This document shows, one piece after another, positions 54,364-64,000 of a DNA stretch of 64,000 nt; within the stretch, counting starts at the first letter, position 1, and every line of letters starts with the position of its first letter. The notes beneath the pieces are model-generated. The model was not told where the DNA came from, did no database searches, and was given only the letters and a program-made list of their open reading frames with translations. This stretch comes from Ophiobolus disseminans. Its lineage: Eukaryota > Ascomycota > Dothideomycetes > Pleosporales > Phaeosphaeriaceae. Made by a program: the position numbers and the translations under genes. The stretch lies in assembly GCA_010093685.1 (NCBI GenBank), contig MU006220.1:899502-963501 (forward strand), read 5' to 3'.

Positions 54364-55204
54364 TCAATTATTCGCCGTCTTGTCATTATAATAATGAATC
54401 GTCTGATCCGCACACCCAGCCGGCGTCTGATACAAATAATTGCCCAAATTGATATACAACTTCTGTCCAGTGCAAACATACCACGCCGAAGCATTGGGCC
54501 TAGTAACGCCCGCAACCGTCCACGTCAACCCATCGCCTTGCCATGCGAACTTTCCGTACGTGTTCTTCGTTTCGCTGAACGTGACTGATAGCGAATTGTC
54601 GTTGATGTATCGAGTCTCGCTGACAACCCCATAGAGCAGTTTTGCGGGCTCACCAGGCGCGGAAACTAGCTGCACGAGTTGTCCATCAACGATTTGGAAT
54701 TGACCGGCAGTTGTGTAGTCCCCCAGTAGAGCAGAGCCTGTGGCGTAGAGTGGCTTGGTCTGCATGTACTTGTGGAAGTTGGGCGCAGCCACAGCTCTGA
54801 TCCAGTAATATCCAGTTTGCAAAGTCTTTCCTGGACCGGAGCCTGCTGGTGCGCCACTACTGGGAACTTCGCTAGGTTGAGGCTGTTGAGGTTCTGGTTG
54901 GGGTGCTGGTGTCGGTTGAGGGACTGTAGGAGCTGCACCAGGCTGACATTGGGAATAGTAGTCACTTGCATTCTGTCAGTAGAGGCGCGATGGATATTGA
55001 TAGGGGTAGCGTACTTGATCTTAACACATCCAGCAGTTCCCCCACATATGGTTGCGCCGCTCCAGTTCATTCCGCCGCCTGATGTGCTGTTAACATTTGT
55101 AAATTGTTATTCACGATCTGCAACGTACATTGCTGCCAGTCTCCAGCTTGTGCGGATACGGTACTAGCAAGTGTAGCCAGAAGTGCAGTAGTTGTACAGC
55201 GCAT
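54364..55204 (-). CDS. Secreted protein with N-terminal CBM1 cellulose-binding module, 246 aa
   Basis: Exons 55129-55204, 55015-55078 and 54364-54964 with two 50-nt introns. Signal peptide: MRCTTTALLATLASTVSA. Directly after it is a complete CBM1: WQQCGGMNWSGAT, CGGTAGCVK, then NDYYSQC, with the usual cysteines and aromatic surface residues that bind cellulose. A Pro/Gln linker (TVPQPTPAPQPEPQQPQP) leads to a 155-residue C-terminal domain (GYYWIRAVAAPNFHKYMQ, GQFQIVDGQLVQLV, AWYVCTGQKLYINLGNYL) that I cannot assign to a catalytic family. The splice choice at 54964 is fixed by the CBM1 motif. Likely acts outside the cell on plant wall material. Confidence 0.88.
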
Positions 55205-55808
55205 CTTGAGATTGGTAGTAGTTCAATCTCGATGTGCGCAATGATAGTGAAAGAGCAGTGCTTATGCGCATTGTGTAAGGACGAACATGCCCATTTTATA
55301 TTGGAAGTTTCTATGACTTCCAGAACCGTGTCATGTGCCGTTGTTCAATGTTTGCAACGTATATTGACTCGGACCGTGGCGACCGCGTAAAGTGGATAAA
55401 GTGCTTCAGGGTGTGCAAGCGAGCCAGGCGCACCCAAATCCGGGGTTAGGACCGGGAACGCAAATTGCTTGTTCGTGAAAAGGATTCTTGGACCAATAGC
55501 TGCAGGTTTTGGTGGGCATATAATCTTTGTGCAGGGTTGCAGTATGCGGAGAAGCTGCCGCCGATTGAACGAGACCCGATTTGCGACTCGAACCTTGTAA
55601 TACGACTCGGGTTGATTTTCGACTCGTTGGAAATGTCATCTTGTTTCCTGGTATCCGGTTGAAACAAAATGCCAATGCGTCCAGTGCTACCAGATTCTGA
55701 TTCTAGCATGAGCATGGTCTTAACACGCCGAAGGGCATGGCATCCATAGGATGCAGCTCCACACCTGTCTCGCCTTTACCCATCATATGATGTCTTCACA
55801 TATGTCCT
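55205..55808. other. Intergenic; promoter of the CBM1 gene
   Basis: Reading toward the CBM1 gene, TATAAAA lies at 55294-55300, about 90 bp before its ATG, a normal TATA position. Nothing else stands out. Confidence 0.5.
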
Positions 55809-56267
55809 TCACTCCGCCTCTTCCCCTCCCCCAACCGGCTCCGGCCTACTCGAAAACACAATCTTCCACCTCACAATCTCCACAATCTCCAGCTCCTCCT
55901 CTTTCCCCTCTTCCTCAATCCCTTCTACACCCTCCATCCCATCCACATTCTTGCGCTTCCTCACAATCCCCAACGGCTTGCTCAACTTCTTGCACTCGCC
56001 CGTCATCCGCTGGCCTTTGCCGACATACAAGTAAACGCGCTTCATCCATTTGGTGTCGCTCGGATCGTTGAGCGCGGGGTTGTAGAGTGGGAAGACGAGT
56101 TTGCCGAGGTGCGTGCTGCCGGTGGGGTCCGATGACGGCGGGAAGTGGAATGTGCCTTGCAGTTCGAGAATGGCGAGGCCGGATGGTGTATGGAGGAGCT
56201 GTGGGAGCGGGTTTTCGGTGGGTGATGGGGCGACGAGAGGACGTGGATGCAGTGGGATGGTAGGCAT
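55809..56267 (-). CDS. CTF8: Ctf8, subunit of the Ctf18 alternative clamp loader
   Basis: Single exon, 152 aa. The start MPTIPLHPRPLV (56267) is preferred because the core begins soon after it. Ctf8 pairs with Dcc1 on Ctf18-RFC, which loads or unloads PCNA and supports sister-chromatid cohesion. Diagnostic blocks are LLHTPSGLAILELQGTFHFP, GKLVFPLYNP and YLYVGKGQRMTGECKKLSKP, then LEIVEIVRWKIVFSSRPEPV at the end. A Glu/Gly-rich insertion (residues 106-125) separates the last two. Two ACGCG motifs lie upstream. Confidence 0.92.
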   Translation of the reverse strand: MPTIPLHPRPLVAPSPTENPLPQLLHTPSGLAILELQGTFHFPPSSDPTGSTHLGKLVFPLYNPALNDPSDTKWMKRVYLYVGKGQRMTGECKKLSKPLGIVRKRKNVDGMEGVEGIEEEGKEEELEIVEIVRWKIVFSSRPEPVGGGEEAE

Positions 56268-56389
56268 GTCAAGGGTGTACGATGTTTGTCGTCGTAGTGA
56301 AGGACGATTGGGTGCAGTCGTGGTCAAGCTCGCATTGGAAGAGTGTAGGGAAAGGTACGCACTTCAATCATGTTGGTGGGGTAGGCGCG

Positions 56390-56399
56390 ACGCGACGCG
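56390..56399. promoter_or_regulatory. Two adjacent ACGCG (MCB-like) motifs upstream of CTF8
   Basis: ACGCGACGCG, about 125 bp upstream of the CTF8 start. ACGCG is the core of the MBF box that drives G1/S transcription of replication genes in fungi. The gene's role in replication makes the match sensible, but the motif is short. Confidence 0.35.
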
Positions 56400-56535
56400 A
56401 CGTCTTGGTATTTGTGGTGGGGCAGATGATGATGGCACACGAAAAAAAGTCCCGATAAGATCGTTCAAAATTATTTACTTAGATCCATATCTCATCTAAT
56501 AAGAACGAATGGCCTTTGTACTGACCATTGCTTGT

Positions 56536-57724
56536 CTACGCCCTCTTTCCAAAAACGTCGTCAAAGTCGACTAGTGTCAACCTGTATCTAACATTGTCGT
56601 TCTTGTAGACACGCTCAACAGCCTCCTTGCAGCCAGCCTCGCTGAGCTTGATGGTTTGAACCCAGCTCTTGATGTTCTGCTTGCTCGCAAGCTCGAACAT
56701 CTCCTCCATCTCAGGACGGTTACCAATGTGCGACGCACCCATGTAGCAGCCGTTGGAAGCGAAGATCTGGGCCTGGAAGCCTGGGAGCGGGTTGTCTGGG
56801 AAACCAACCATATGGAAGGTGCCGTTCACCCTGAGGGTCGAGAAGTACTCAGAGAGATCGAACTTGTCGGTGGCATCGGCCGTGTTGATGATGAAGTCGA
56901 ACTTGAACTTGTAGTCATCGGCCCATCCCTTCTTGCTGGTGTCCAAGAAGCCCTTTGCGCCCATCTTCAGCGCATCCTCCTTCTTGCTTGGAGAGTGCGA
57001 AATGACATATGTCTCAGCACCCAATGCGACAGACCAAAGGACACCGAAGTGACCAAGTCCTCCTCTGTAATTTGTTAGTCACTGCTCATACTATTGAACA
57101 CGTGCCACTTACAATCCACAAATTGCGACCTTCTTGCCAGGTCCAGCTCCTAACCTCTTCAGGGGCGAGAATGTGGTCAGACCGGCGCAAAGCATGGGAG
57201 CTGCCAACGAGGTCTCGAGGTTATCTGGGATCTTGAAGGTGAAGTACTCGTGCGCACGAATGTGGCTTGAATAACCACCCTGTGCCACAGTACCATCGTT
57301 GTGCTTAGCACCGTATGTGTCGACCGAGTTGGGGCAGTAGTTCTCCTGGTCGGCCTTGCAGTTGTCGCAGGTCAAGTCGGCACCAATTTGCGCACCAACG
57401 CCAGCGCGGTCGCCGACCTTGAACTTAGTGACCTTGTCGCCAACCTTGACAACCTTGCCAATGACCTCGTGTCCTACGCAAAGAGGAAGAGGAATGTCCT
57501 CGCCCCAACCGCCAGTGATTGTGTGGACATCGGAAGCGCAGACACCGCAGGCGTCGATAGCGATATCGACATCGTATTCCTCGAATTTCTTGAGAGGGAG
57601 CTATGAAGATGTCAGTGCTGATCGCCCAGCGGTGCGCGAGGGCACTCACCTCTTTACGAGTGAAAGTGGACCAGTTCTTGATGTCGGTGACGGCGAACGC
57701 GTCAGTAGTGTCTGGGTAACCCAT
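56536..57724 (-). CDS. Zinc NADP-dependent alcohol dehydrogenase (cinnamyl/ADH6 type)
   Basis: Exons 57650-57724, 57113-57600 and 56536-57064 with introns of 49 and 48 nt give 363 aa. Medium-chain reductase of the cinnamyl-alcohol/ADH6-7 class, which reduces aromatic and branched aldehydes with NADPH. Catalytic zinc ligands: ACGVCASDVH (Cys46) and CVGHE (His69, Glu70). Structural zinc cysteines: LTCDNCKADQENYC. The nucleotide-binding Rossmann start is VAICGLGGLGHFGV, split by intron 2, followed by SHSPSKKEDA, where Ser-x-Ser-x-x-Lys fits NADP rather than NAD. No targeting signal, so cytosolic. Substrate cannot be read from sequence. Confidence 0.92.
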
Positions 57725-58944
57725 TGTGTGGAAGTGTGATTATCTTTGTATGGATAGGGTATGAAGTGTGTGTGGAAAAAGTTCGCAACTGTAGGTCAAT
57801 AGAGGTGCAGGATGTAAAGGGCGGCTTCGCGTTTTTGAATGCTACCTCATTTCTCGCGCTTCAAAAAGTGGCTCGTCTCTATCCGCCAGTGAGGTCATAC
57901 GTAGGACCGATGCATGAGTCGTTCCCGCCGCTTCTGCCCGTACATCTTATGATTGGGCGCAACGGCCTTTGTGTAGGGTTAGCCGCATTGTACCTTTTTT
58001 GCATCCGTCACCTACGCGTCAACGACTGAGGAAACCCGTAATGTCGACGATATCAAACCACCGGTTAAGGCTGGATTCAATTATCGCTAGTCCATTTGTT
58101 GAGACGGCAAAGGATAATTTGTCAAGCTCTTCTTCTCGCTGCTGCGTCATCAGGGTTTTTCCGTAAGCCTCTTTCGTGAATTATGTAAGCTCTTAATCCT
58201 ACTCCAGCGCTGCCCGCTTCGATTGGCGTCCGCGTCAGCCGCAACATTGGAGGTCTCGATTACCGTAATTGAATGCTTCAGCGATGTTCCGACCGTCGTT
58301 CCGATCGGCTCGCTTGGCTTGAACATTTCTCCCCGACGTCATTTGCTCTTATCGATAATTGTCCTCGTCTGTTTCTCTTAAGTCCGAAGCTTTCTGCAAG
58401 TACTAATCCGTATTCGAAACTAGGTAGTGTCGTTCACATCGCAAGGTTGAGAGTGTGCTTCCCAGCGTTGTGTCGTCTGACATTAAAAGGCCTCGAAGTG
58501 TATGCGCTTGAATCTGAAAAGAACCTAACCCGCAGACCTCGGGCCGGCTGCTAAATGGCCATCTGATTGCAAGGTGTTGCTGTGCACCGGAATAGCATCC
58601 GCATAAGAACTTCCAGGGCTTGGAGTAATACCCCGCGTTGACAATGCGGGGTGATGTCCATAAGAGTTGCCGTATGCGGTATACCGGATGAACGCGATAG
58701 CTTGTCGCGTTTGTGAAGCCTCGAATAGTACTGAGAGCCGTCGAGAGTTAGGCCGGAGTGGTCCACTGGGGCAACGGCGGTGCAGCCCTGTTGATATGGA
58801 AGGAACTCCCCATCGCGTCATCGTGGCTTCCTTGAAGTCTCTCAACGTTTTTTTCCTCTTCGAGTATCACAGCACACGAGAGCTGAAACTTATCACTATT
58901 CTTTTTTCCATCTTCTAACACATCAGTGATCACCCATAGTCGAC
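57725..58944. other. Divergent intergenic region between two alcohol dehydrogenases
   Basis: No gene is supported. Frames at 58273-58918 on both strands lack motifs. The region should contain the promoters of both dehydrogenase genes. Confidence 0.5.
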
Positions 58945-60223
58945 ATGGCTTCTCCAGAGACATTCCAGCCGCCGCCAGATGGGAATGGAACCATGAATGC
59001 GCTCCGGTTCCACGGCAAGAATGACTTACGATACGAAAAGATACCGATTCCACAGGTGATGGCAGGTCAAGTCAAAGTGAAGCCAGCGTGGGTTGGAATC
59101 TGCGGAACAGGTAGGTAATATACTTCGCATCAGCAGAGTACCATATTAACCACGGAAATCAGATCTACATGAGTACTTGGGTGGTCCGAATCTATGTCCC
59201 ACCACGCCTCACCCAATCACAGGCGAGACAGTTCCACTCACGTTTGGTCGTACGTCATGTTCATGTACAAAACACACGTGAGATATACACTGACTTCGAA
59301 CATTTGCCATTAGATGAGTTCAGCGGCATTGTCGAAGAAGTCGGCGAAGGTGTAACGAACTACAAGAGTGGAGACCGCGTAGTTATCCAGCCTATCATAT
59401 ATGACGGCACATGTGGCGCATGCGAAGAAGGTCTCCAAAATTGCTGTTGGCAGAATGGCTTCGTAGGCCTATCAGGTCAGTCAGAGGATCAAATTGTGCG
59501 TTCCAATACTGACGGAACATAGGCTGGGGTGGTGGACTTTCAGATCATATCGTCGTGCCAACCTCCACACTATACCACCTTCCAGATAATGTACCCCTCG
59601 AAATTGGAGCCCTAGTCGAACCTTTAGCTGTGGGTTGGCACGCGGTCAAAATCAGCCCCTTCAAGCCTGGCGACACGGCACTCATCCTCGGCGGCGGTCC
59701 AATCGGCATCTCAACCATCCTCGCCCTCAAAGCAAAAGGCTGCGACAAAATCATCGTCTCGGAAGTAAGCAAAAAGCGACAGGAATTCGCAAAGCACTTC
59801 GGCGCACACCACATCATCGACCCCACCAACGAAGACATCGTCGCTTGCACCCGTTCACTCACCTCGCACAAAGGCGCCCACGTCGTCTTCGACTGCGCCG
59901 GCGTCCAAGCCGCGCTCGACCAAGCAGTCCACGCCACCCGTGCTCGCGGCTGCATTGTCAACATCGCCATCTGGGAGAAGCCCTGCACCATCAACACCAA
60001 CGACTTCAACTTCAAGGAGCGCACGTACATGGGCGTTGCGACGTACGAGGTGGGCGACTTCCAGGAGGTCCTCGATGCGCTGAGCAGTGGGAGCATGAAG
60101 CCGCATGCGATGATCACGCAGAAGATCAAGTTGACGGAGGTTGAGGAGAAAGGGTTCAAGAGCTTGATACATGACAAGGATAATCAGGTCAAGATCTTGG
60201 TCGAGGTGGGGGGTGGCGAATAG
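58945..60223 (+). CDS. Zinc (R,R)-butanediol dehydrogenase-like oxidoreductase
   Basis: Exons 58945-59110, 59163-59249, 59314-59475 and 59523-60223 give 371 aa. Start context GACATGG is strong. Medium-chain dehydrogenase of the butanediol/sorbitol class. Zinc ligands appear in VGICGTDLHEYL and, across intron 2, FGHEFSGIV. The lobe with structural cysteines is shortened (GTCGACEEGLQNCC). The dinucleotide fold starts ALILGGGPIGISTILALKA and continues IIVSEVSKKR, where Glu after the second strand favours NAD. It would interconvert acetoin and 2,3-butanediol or a similar polyol; the substrate is inferred from family resemblance only. Confidence 0.9.
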
Positions 60224-60665
60224 GTGTGCATGTACGAGCAACTCGTGATTCTGGCAATGGGGTGTGAAGCGAGCTGGAGAGTCTCACAGAGGGACTAAGC
60301 TCAGGAAGCAGAGACTGATATCTGAGACATGTGTGAAGGGATAGTGTAGTAGAACTACAGACTTTACTTGCAACCTTGTTCCCAAGACCTTCGTTGAACA
60401 AGTATGAAAAGCTCAATGATGTTACTAATTGCTTCTCAACCATTATCATACAAACGCTGTGGAGGTACACACCCAGCCGCTCAACGCGCACCACGAAGTA
60501 TATTAAAACGCTATAGCTATATCCACCCTATGCCTCACTCGGCCCCACAGGAAGATGAAGTTATACATACGAAAAAAGGTACAATATGTATGCCCTGGGT
60601 ATCAAATACTATGCTCTTTCTAATCCCACCGCCCATACAATACTAAAAAACAAACGAAAATGCCT
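60224..60665. other. Convergent 3' spacer, nothing seen
   Basis: AT-rich toward the right (60500-60660), consistent with 3' ends of two convergent genes. Confidence 0.5.
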
Positions 60666-63600
60666 TCACTCCCCCATCACGGGCTTGCCACCCTTCAAGA
60701 AAATCCTCTTCGTGCCGCCAACCTTGCCCAAGTCGCCAAACTCCGTCTTTTTCTTATCAACGCGGCTATCAGGGCGCGCCTCGGTTCTACTGTCTGCGCG
60801 CTCAAAGGGGGCGTGGTTGGCTGTGATGACGTTTCCACTGACGGTGCGTGCTTGCTTCATCATGCCTTCGATCCACTCGAGTTTTTCCCCGCTGAGGTCC
60901 ATTTTCTTTGCTTGTGGGCCTGCGAGGCCGACTTCGTGGCCGGTCCAGGAGCGGCGGGAAGAGGTTGTCGAGGGAGTGGAAGTTTCGTCGGCTACGCCTG
61001 GTGTAGATGCGAAGCTTGGCATGGGTGGGACCGCGTCGTCGTTCGAGCTACCTAGAAATGCAGTCTTCGTGGGAGTTGTAAGTGGACTTGCGGTTGGGCG
61101 CCCACCGCTGATACGCCTGTCGCGCTTGCTCAAACCGCTTTCGGGTCTGTTGGGCGAGTTTGTGTTGTCCGAGTTCTTGACCTCCAATCCCAGAATTTCG
61201 AATTTGCCGTCGCTTGCTGTACGGCGTCCGTGATGCTCTGCGTATTGCCTTAAATATTCACCTAGATCGGCCCACCCACCCCCAACACGGACCATGACGC
61301 GCTCACCATTCTCGCCAACACGTCGGATGAAAAGCTTGACTGGCTGCTCCTTGCCCGGCTGGGTTAGGTGGTAGAGCTTGATGTCGTTGTCGCCCCTTGC
61401 TGATGTAGCAGACCTCCGGCCCGAAGCGGCGTTATCGAACTCGTTCTTTGCAGGTGACAATGTAAGCTCAGGAGACTTCATACCACTGATGGAGCGAGCA
61501 GCACGCAGATATGCCCTGCTCCCTTTCGCCGTAACGCCGCGCGGCTTCACCTCAGGAGCGTCTGGGCCAGGGCCTGAGGTGAGCCGAATGTGAGCTGGTA
61601 TGGTGGTCAGAATGTCTGAAATCTTTCGCTCTAGGTCTTCAGCGCTGTTTTTCTGACTGAATTGGGTTGGCGGCCACGGTGCACTAGCAACCTCATGATC
61701 GGTCATGCTCTTCATGGTGCGTCGCTTCGCCATTGCAGCGTTGAGTTCCGGACGAGGTTGTCTACCCGAGCGGTTGGTTGTATTACGTACGGACGGCGAG
61801 TCCTCTATGGTGTTGGGCGGGCTTGAGTCGAACGATATGCTCGAAGAGATGGATCCATTGCTGTCTCGACGAGATCGTGGCGTCTGCGGAGGTTCTTCTA
61901 ATACGCCACCTAAACCATCGTTGGTGATGATGGTTGGATTGTCAGAGAGGTTGGCTGGCTTGCGACGGAATCGCACGTCATTCGTTTGAGCATCCGTCTT
62001 GTCACAGTCCTTGACAATGGGGTCCGAAACTGCCCGAACAGGTACAGCCTCTGGGCTTTCGTCCAGTTCGTTGTGGATCATGGTGTCACCCTCCTCGAAC
62101 TCAGACTCCTCGTCGAGCGTGGGGGAAGTCTCTTCGGAGATTTGGGCGATCGAAACCGGGTTTGCCCCGGTGTCCGTGAATGTTTGCGATGCGTCTTGGA
62201 CTCGCACAGTCTCGTCAATGGCTGACAGCGATTCACCATTTCCCTTGCTGGCCAAAACAGGGCTTGCCTCCGCGATGAACCAAGGCTTCTTTTTTGGTGT
62301 CGTGCTTGTGGGAGAGAATGCGACGTTGTGGTCGAAGACGTCGCGTGTCTCCATGCGTGGCGAAGCAATAGGCGACGCCGGCTGAACGTAAGATTTGAGA
62401 AGCCGCGGGACCATTCCAGAGTCCAGTGCTTGCGAAAGATGTTCCTCAGTGAAATCCAAGTGTGTGCCTGATTCAGCTGGAGCCTCAATTTCAGGAGCAT
62501 GGATGGGTTCTTTCGCGGTATCTGCAGTAGCACGAAGCTCTTCGGACTCCAGGGTCGAAATGTCGTTGTCACCGCTGAGAATTTCGGCGACTACTTCCGA
62601 CTTCAACGGCTGTTCAGTGTTGATGGCCGTTACATTCTCTATCGGTACTGTAGTCACTTTCGGGACAATCGGTTGAGCTACAGGGCCGTGATTGGTATGC
62701 GATTCCGGCTCGTTGGTAGCGTCGGTGGTTGGACGTGCATCAGCCCTTTGTACCCATTTCCTTCGAACGTCGAAGTCGATGACTTTCCTCCTCGATTCGT
62801 GTGTCCATTTACCGTAATCTGCCTCGATTCCCTCGAAGTCGTCTATCCAGCGATCGGGTATGCAGTCGTCACGGCCTTCGAGTGTGTCCAGCATCATGTC
62901 GAGACGCTTGCCCAGATCGCTGACTTTTGCTCCCAGCACGTGAGAGATGGTATCAACTGCTTCTTTCCATTGCAAGAATGCAGCATCGGAATTGTTGGTA
63001 GGCGGGTCTATCGCATGCCAGCCCAGGCGCATGGCCGTCTGTGCGGTGGTGAGGTCGTCGGTGTAGCGAGGGACTTCGCGGAGAGTGGATATGCGTGCGG
63101 TCCACGTGCTCAGACGGTCCTTGAGCTGGGCATGGTGCGGTAGGGCGGAAAGGAGGGTCTGGGTGATGAGGAACGAGAAGTCGTCCATGGGCTTGTAGTT
63201 CTGGCGGCTCGCTTCGAAGCCGGCAGACGACGGGCGCGACCTGCCACTCGGATGCATGTCCAGCACGTGCTCCTTCAGCTCTTCCACGTCCAGCTTCAGC
63301 ATCTCCTCCTCGATGTCGTCCAGGCGCGCCTCGTGCGACTCCACCTCGACCGACAGCAGCGAGCCCCAGTATTCGAGCGGCGGCAGCGTGTTGGTGAGGT
63401 CCGCATCGCCCACGTGTTCCCTAATACGCAGCTCCAGACTCCGCCGCCGCTTTTCGCGGTACTCCACGCTTGGTTGCTCGAAGCTGCCCGACCATCCCCA
63501 CTGCTCAATCTCGCTGCACCAGCTCTTGAGCCGCTGCGCTGCCTTGGCGACACGTGCGCCCAAGTCCCGCTCCGCTGCGGTGAGTGTGTCGATGCAGGAG

Positions 63601-63815
63601 AAGATCTTGTATTCGTCACGTGCGGTGTCGAACGGCATGGGCCTCTGGGTGAAGGCGCAGAGGGTGGTGTCGGGTGAGAGATCGCGAAGGCGGCCTTCTT
63701 CCGAGCTGCCGTAATGGCGGCCTCTTCGCCCTCCAGGAGACATTGTGGGTGACGGTGCGCGACGAGGTGTCAATGGCGGTGCTAGCCGCAGCGCGGGCGA
63801 CGATAGGCCTGCCAT
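60666..63815 (-). CDS. GAS2 (GAR)-domain microtubule-associated protein, 1049 aa
   Basis: One uninterrupted exon from the ATG at 63815. The N-terminal 350 residues are helical and look spectrin-like (SWCSEIEQWGWSGSF, LRIREHVGDADLTN, LDDIEEEMLKLDVEELKEHV). Residues 370-800 are Ser/Thr/Glu/Pro-rich and likely disordered. Around 825-862 the block KLFIRRVGENGERVMVRVGG followed by WADLGEYLRQYAEHHGRR is a clear GAS2-related domain, which binds microtubules in animal GAS2 and spectraplakins. The C-terminal tail is basic (KRIFLKGGKPVMGE). A link between cortex or actin and microtubules is inferred. Long intronless genes like this and SEC6 contrast with the fragmented SPO22. Confidence 0.85.
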   Translation of the reverse strand: MAGLSSPALRLAPPLTPRRAPSPTMSPGGRRGRHYGSSEEGRLRDLSPDTTLCAFTQRPMPFDTARDEYKIFSCIDTLTAAERDLGARVAKAAQRLKSWCSEIEQWGWSGSFEQPSVEYREKRRRSLELRIREHVGDADLTNTLPPLEYWGSLLSVEVESHEARLDDIEEEMLKLDVEELKEHVLDMHPSGRSRPSSAGFEASRQNYKPMDDFSFLITQTLLSALPHHAQLKDRLSTWTARISTLREVPRYTDDLTTAQTAMRLGWHAIDPPTNNSDAAFLQWKEAVDTISHVLGAKVSDLGKRLDMMLDTLEGRDDCIPDRWIDDFEGIEADYGKWTHESRRKVIDFDVRRKWVQRADARPTTDATNEPESHTNHGPVAQPIVPKVTTVPIENVTAINTEQPLKSEVVAEILSGDNDISTLESEELRATADTAKEPIHAPEIEAPAESGTHLDFTEEHLSQALDSGMVPRLLKSYVQPASPIASPRMETRDVFDHNVAFSPTSTTPKKKPWFIAEASPVLASKGNGESLSAIDETVRVQDASQTFTDTGANPVSIAQISEETSPTLDEESEFEEGDTMIHNELDESPEAVPVRAVSDPIVKDCDKTDAQTNDVRFRRKPANLSDNPTIITNDGLGGVLEEPPQTPRSRRDSNGSISSSISFDSSPPNTIEDSPSVRNTTNRSGRQPRPELNAAMAKRRTMKSMTDHEVASAPWPPTQFSQKNSAEDLERKISDILTTIPAHIRLTSGPGPDAPEVKPRGVTAKGSRAYLRAARSISGMKSPELTLSPAKNEFDNAASGRRSATSARGDNDIKLYHLTQPGKEQPVKLFIRRVGENGERVMVRVGGGWADLGEYLRQYAEHHGRRTASDGKFEILGLEVKNSDNTNSPNRPESGLSKRDRRISGGRPTASPLTTPTKTAFLGSSNDDAVPPMPSFASTPGVADETSTPSTTSSRRSWTGHEVGLAGPQAKKMDLSGEKLEWIEGMMKQARTVSGNVITANHAPFERADSRTEARPDSRVDKKKTEFGDLGKVGGTKRIFLKGGKPVMGE

Positions 63816-64000
63816 GGTGAAGAAATTCGGTCGGAAAGAGCGATTGCACGGACATGCATGGAAAGGGAAAGCTCAACGGAGCATGTCTCAGATAGAGGAG
63901 GCGCGATGACGCTTGCTGTTGCTGCGGGTTAGTAGTTAGTATCCTTTGTCACGGTGCCGGTGAATGCTGCCAGCAGCTCTGGTGTTTGTGATGCATCTTT

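Overview
The window reads as nuclear DNA of a filamentous ascomycete (Pezizomycotina, most likely a dothideomycete). The evidence is dense genes on both strands, many introns of 40-85 nt with GTRNGT donors and CTRAC-like branch sites, a fungal-specific translation factor (EF-3), an AcuK/Ert1-type zinc cluster regulator, HET-domain and NLR-type genes, and plant cell-wall-active secreted proteins (a CE1 esterase and a CBM1 protein). Genus and species cannot be read from the sequence. I see no rRNA, tRNA, CRISPR array or intact transposon.

Layout. 1-747: 3' end of a HET-domain gene cut by the window edge. 1.4-2.8 kb: two small unknown genes. 3.1-4.0 kb: secreted acetylxylan/feruloyl esterase. 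4.8-9.3 kb: a compact housekeeping block (AP-3 sigma, frataxin, Dph3, exocyst Sec6). 10.5-15.7 kb: a GPI-type wall protein and three unknown minus-strand genes, one with an internal tryptophan-rich duplication. 16.9-20.3 kb: elongation factor 3. 20.9-25.6 kb: two adjacent genes for secreted cysteine-rich modular proteins, the most unusual part of the window. 26.6-35.9 kb: a DUF5648-like protein, a CENP-Q-like kinetochore protein with an ATG-only first exon, an Ert1/AcuK-type regulator and the meiotic TPR protein Spo22/Zip4. 36.3-39.9 kb: decayed accessory genes (HET, DUF7587-like and an unknown). 40.2-49.2 kb: an RBR-type E3 ligase, an unknown type II membrane protein and Lys2. 49.9-53.6 kb: remnants of an NLR-like gene and another broken gene. 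54.4-63.8 kb: a CBM1-bearing secreted protein, Ctf8, two zinc alcohol dehydrogenases and a GAS2-domain protein.

The candidate novel system is the 20.9-25.6 kb pair. Its proteins are built from two cysteine-module types: four type I modules, and ten type II modules (one in gene A, nine in gene B). Most modules are separated by phase-2 introns at one fixed place; in most of gene B this is inside the first codon of a Cys-Cys pair. Four consecutive linkers in gene B carry Lys-Arg sites of the kind cut by Kex2, so gene B may encode a secreted polyprotein released as several disulfide-rich peptides. This is inference from sequence.

Core genes look intact, while the HET, NLR and DUF7587-like genes carry nonsense codons and frameshifts, two of them in homopolymer runs. 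Gene models were assembled by hand; splice sites are given so they can be tested.
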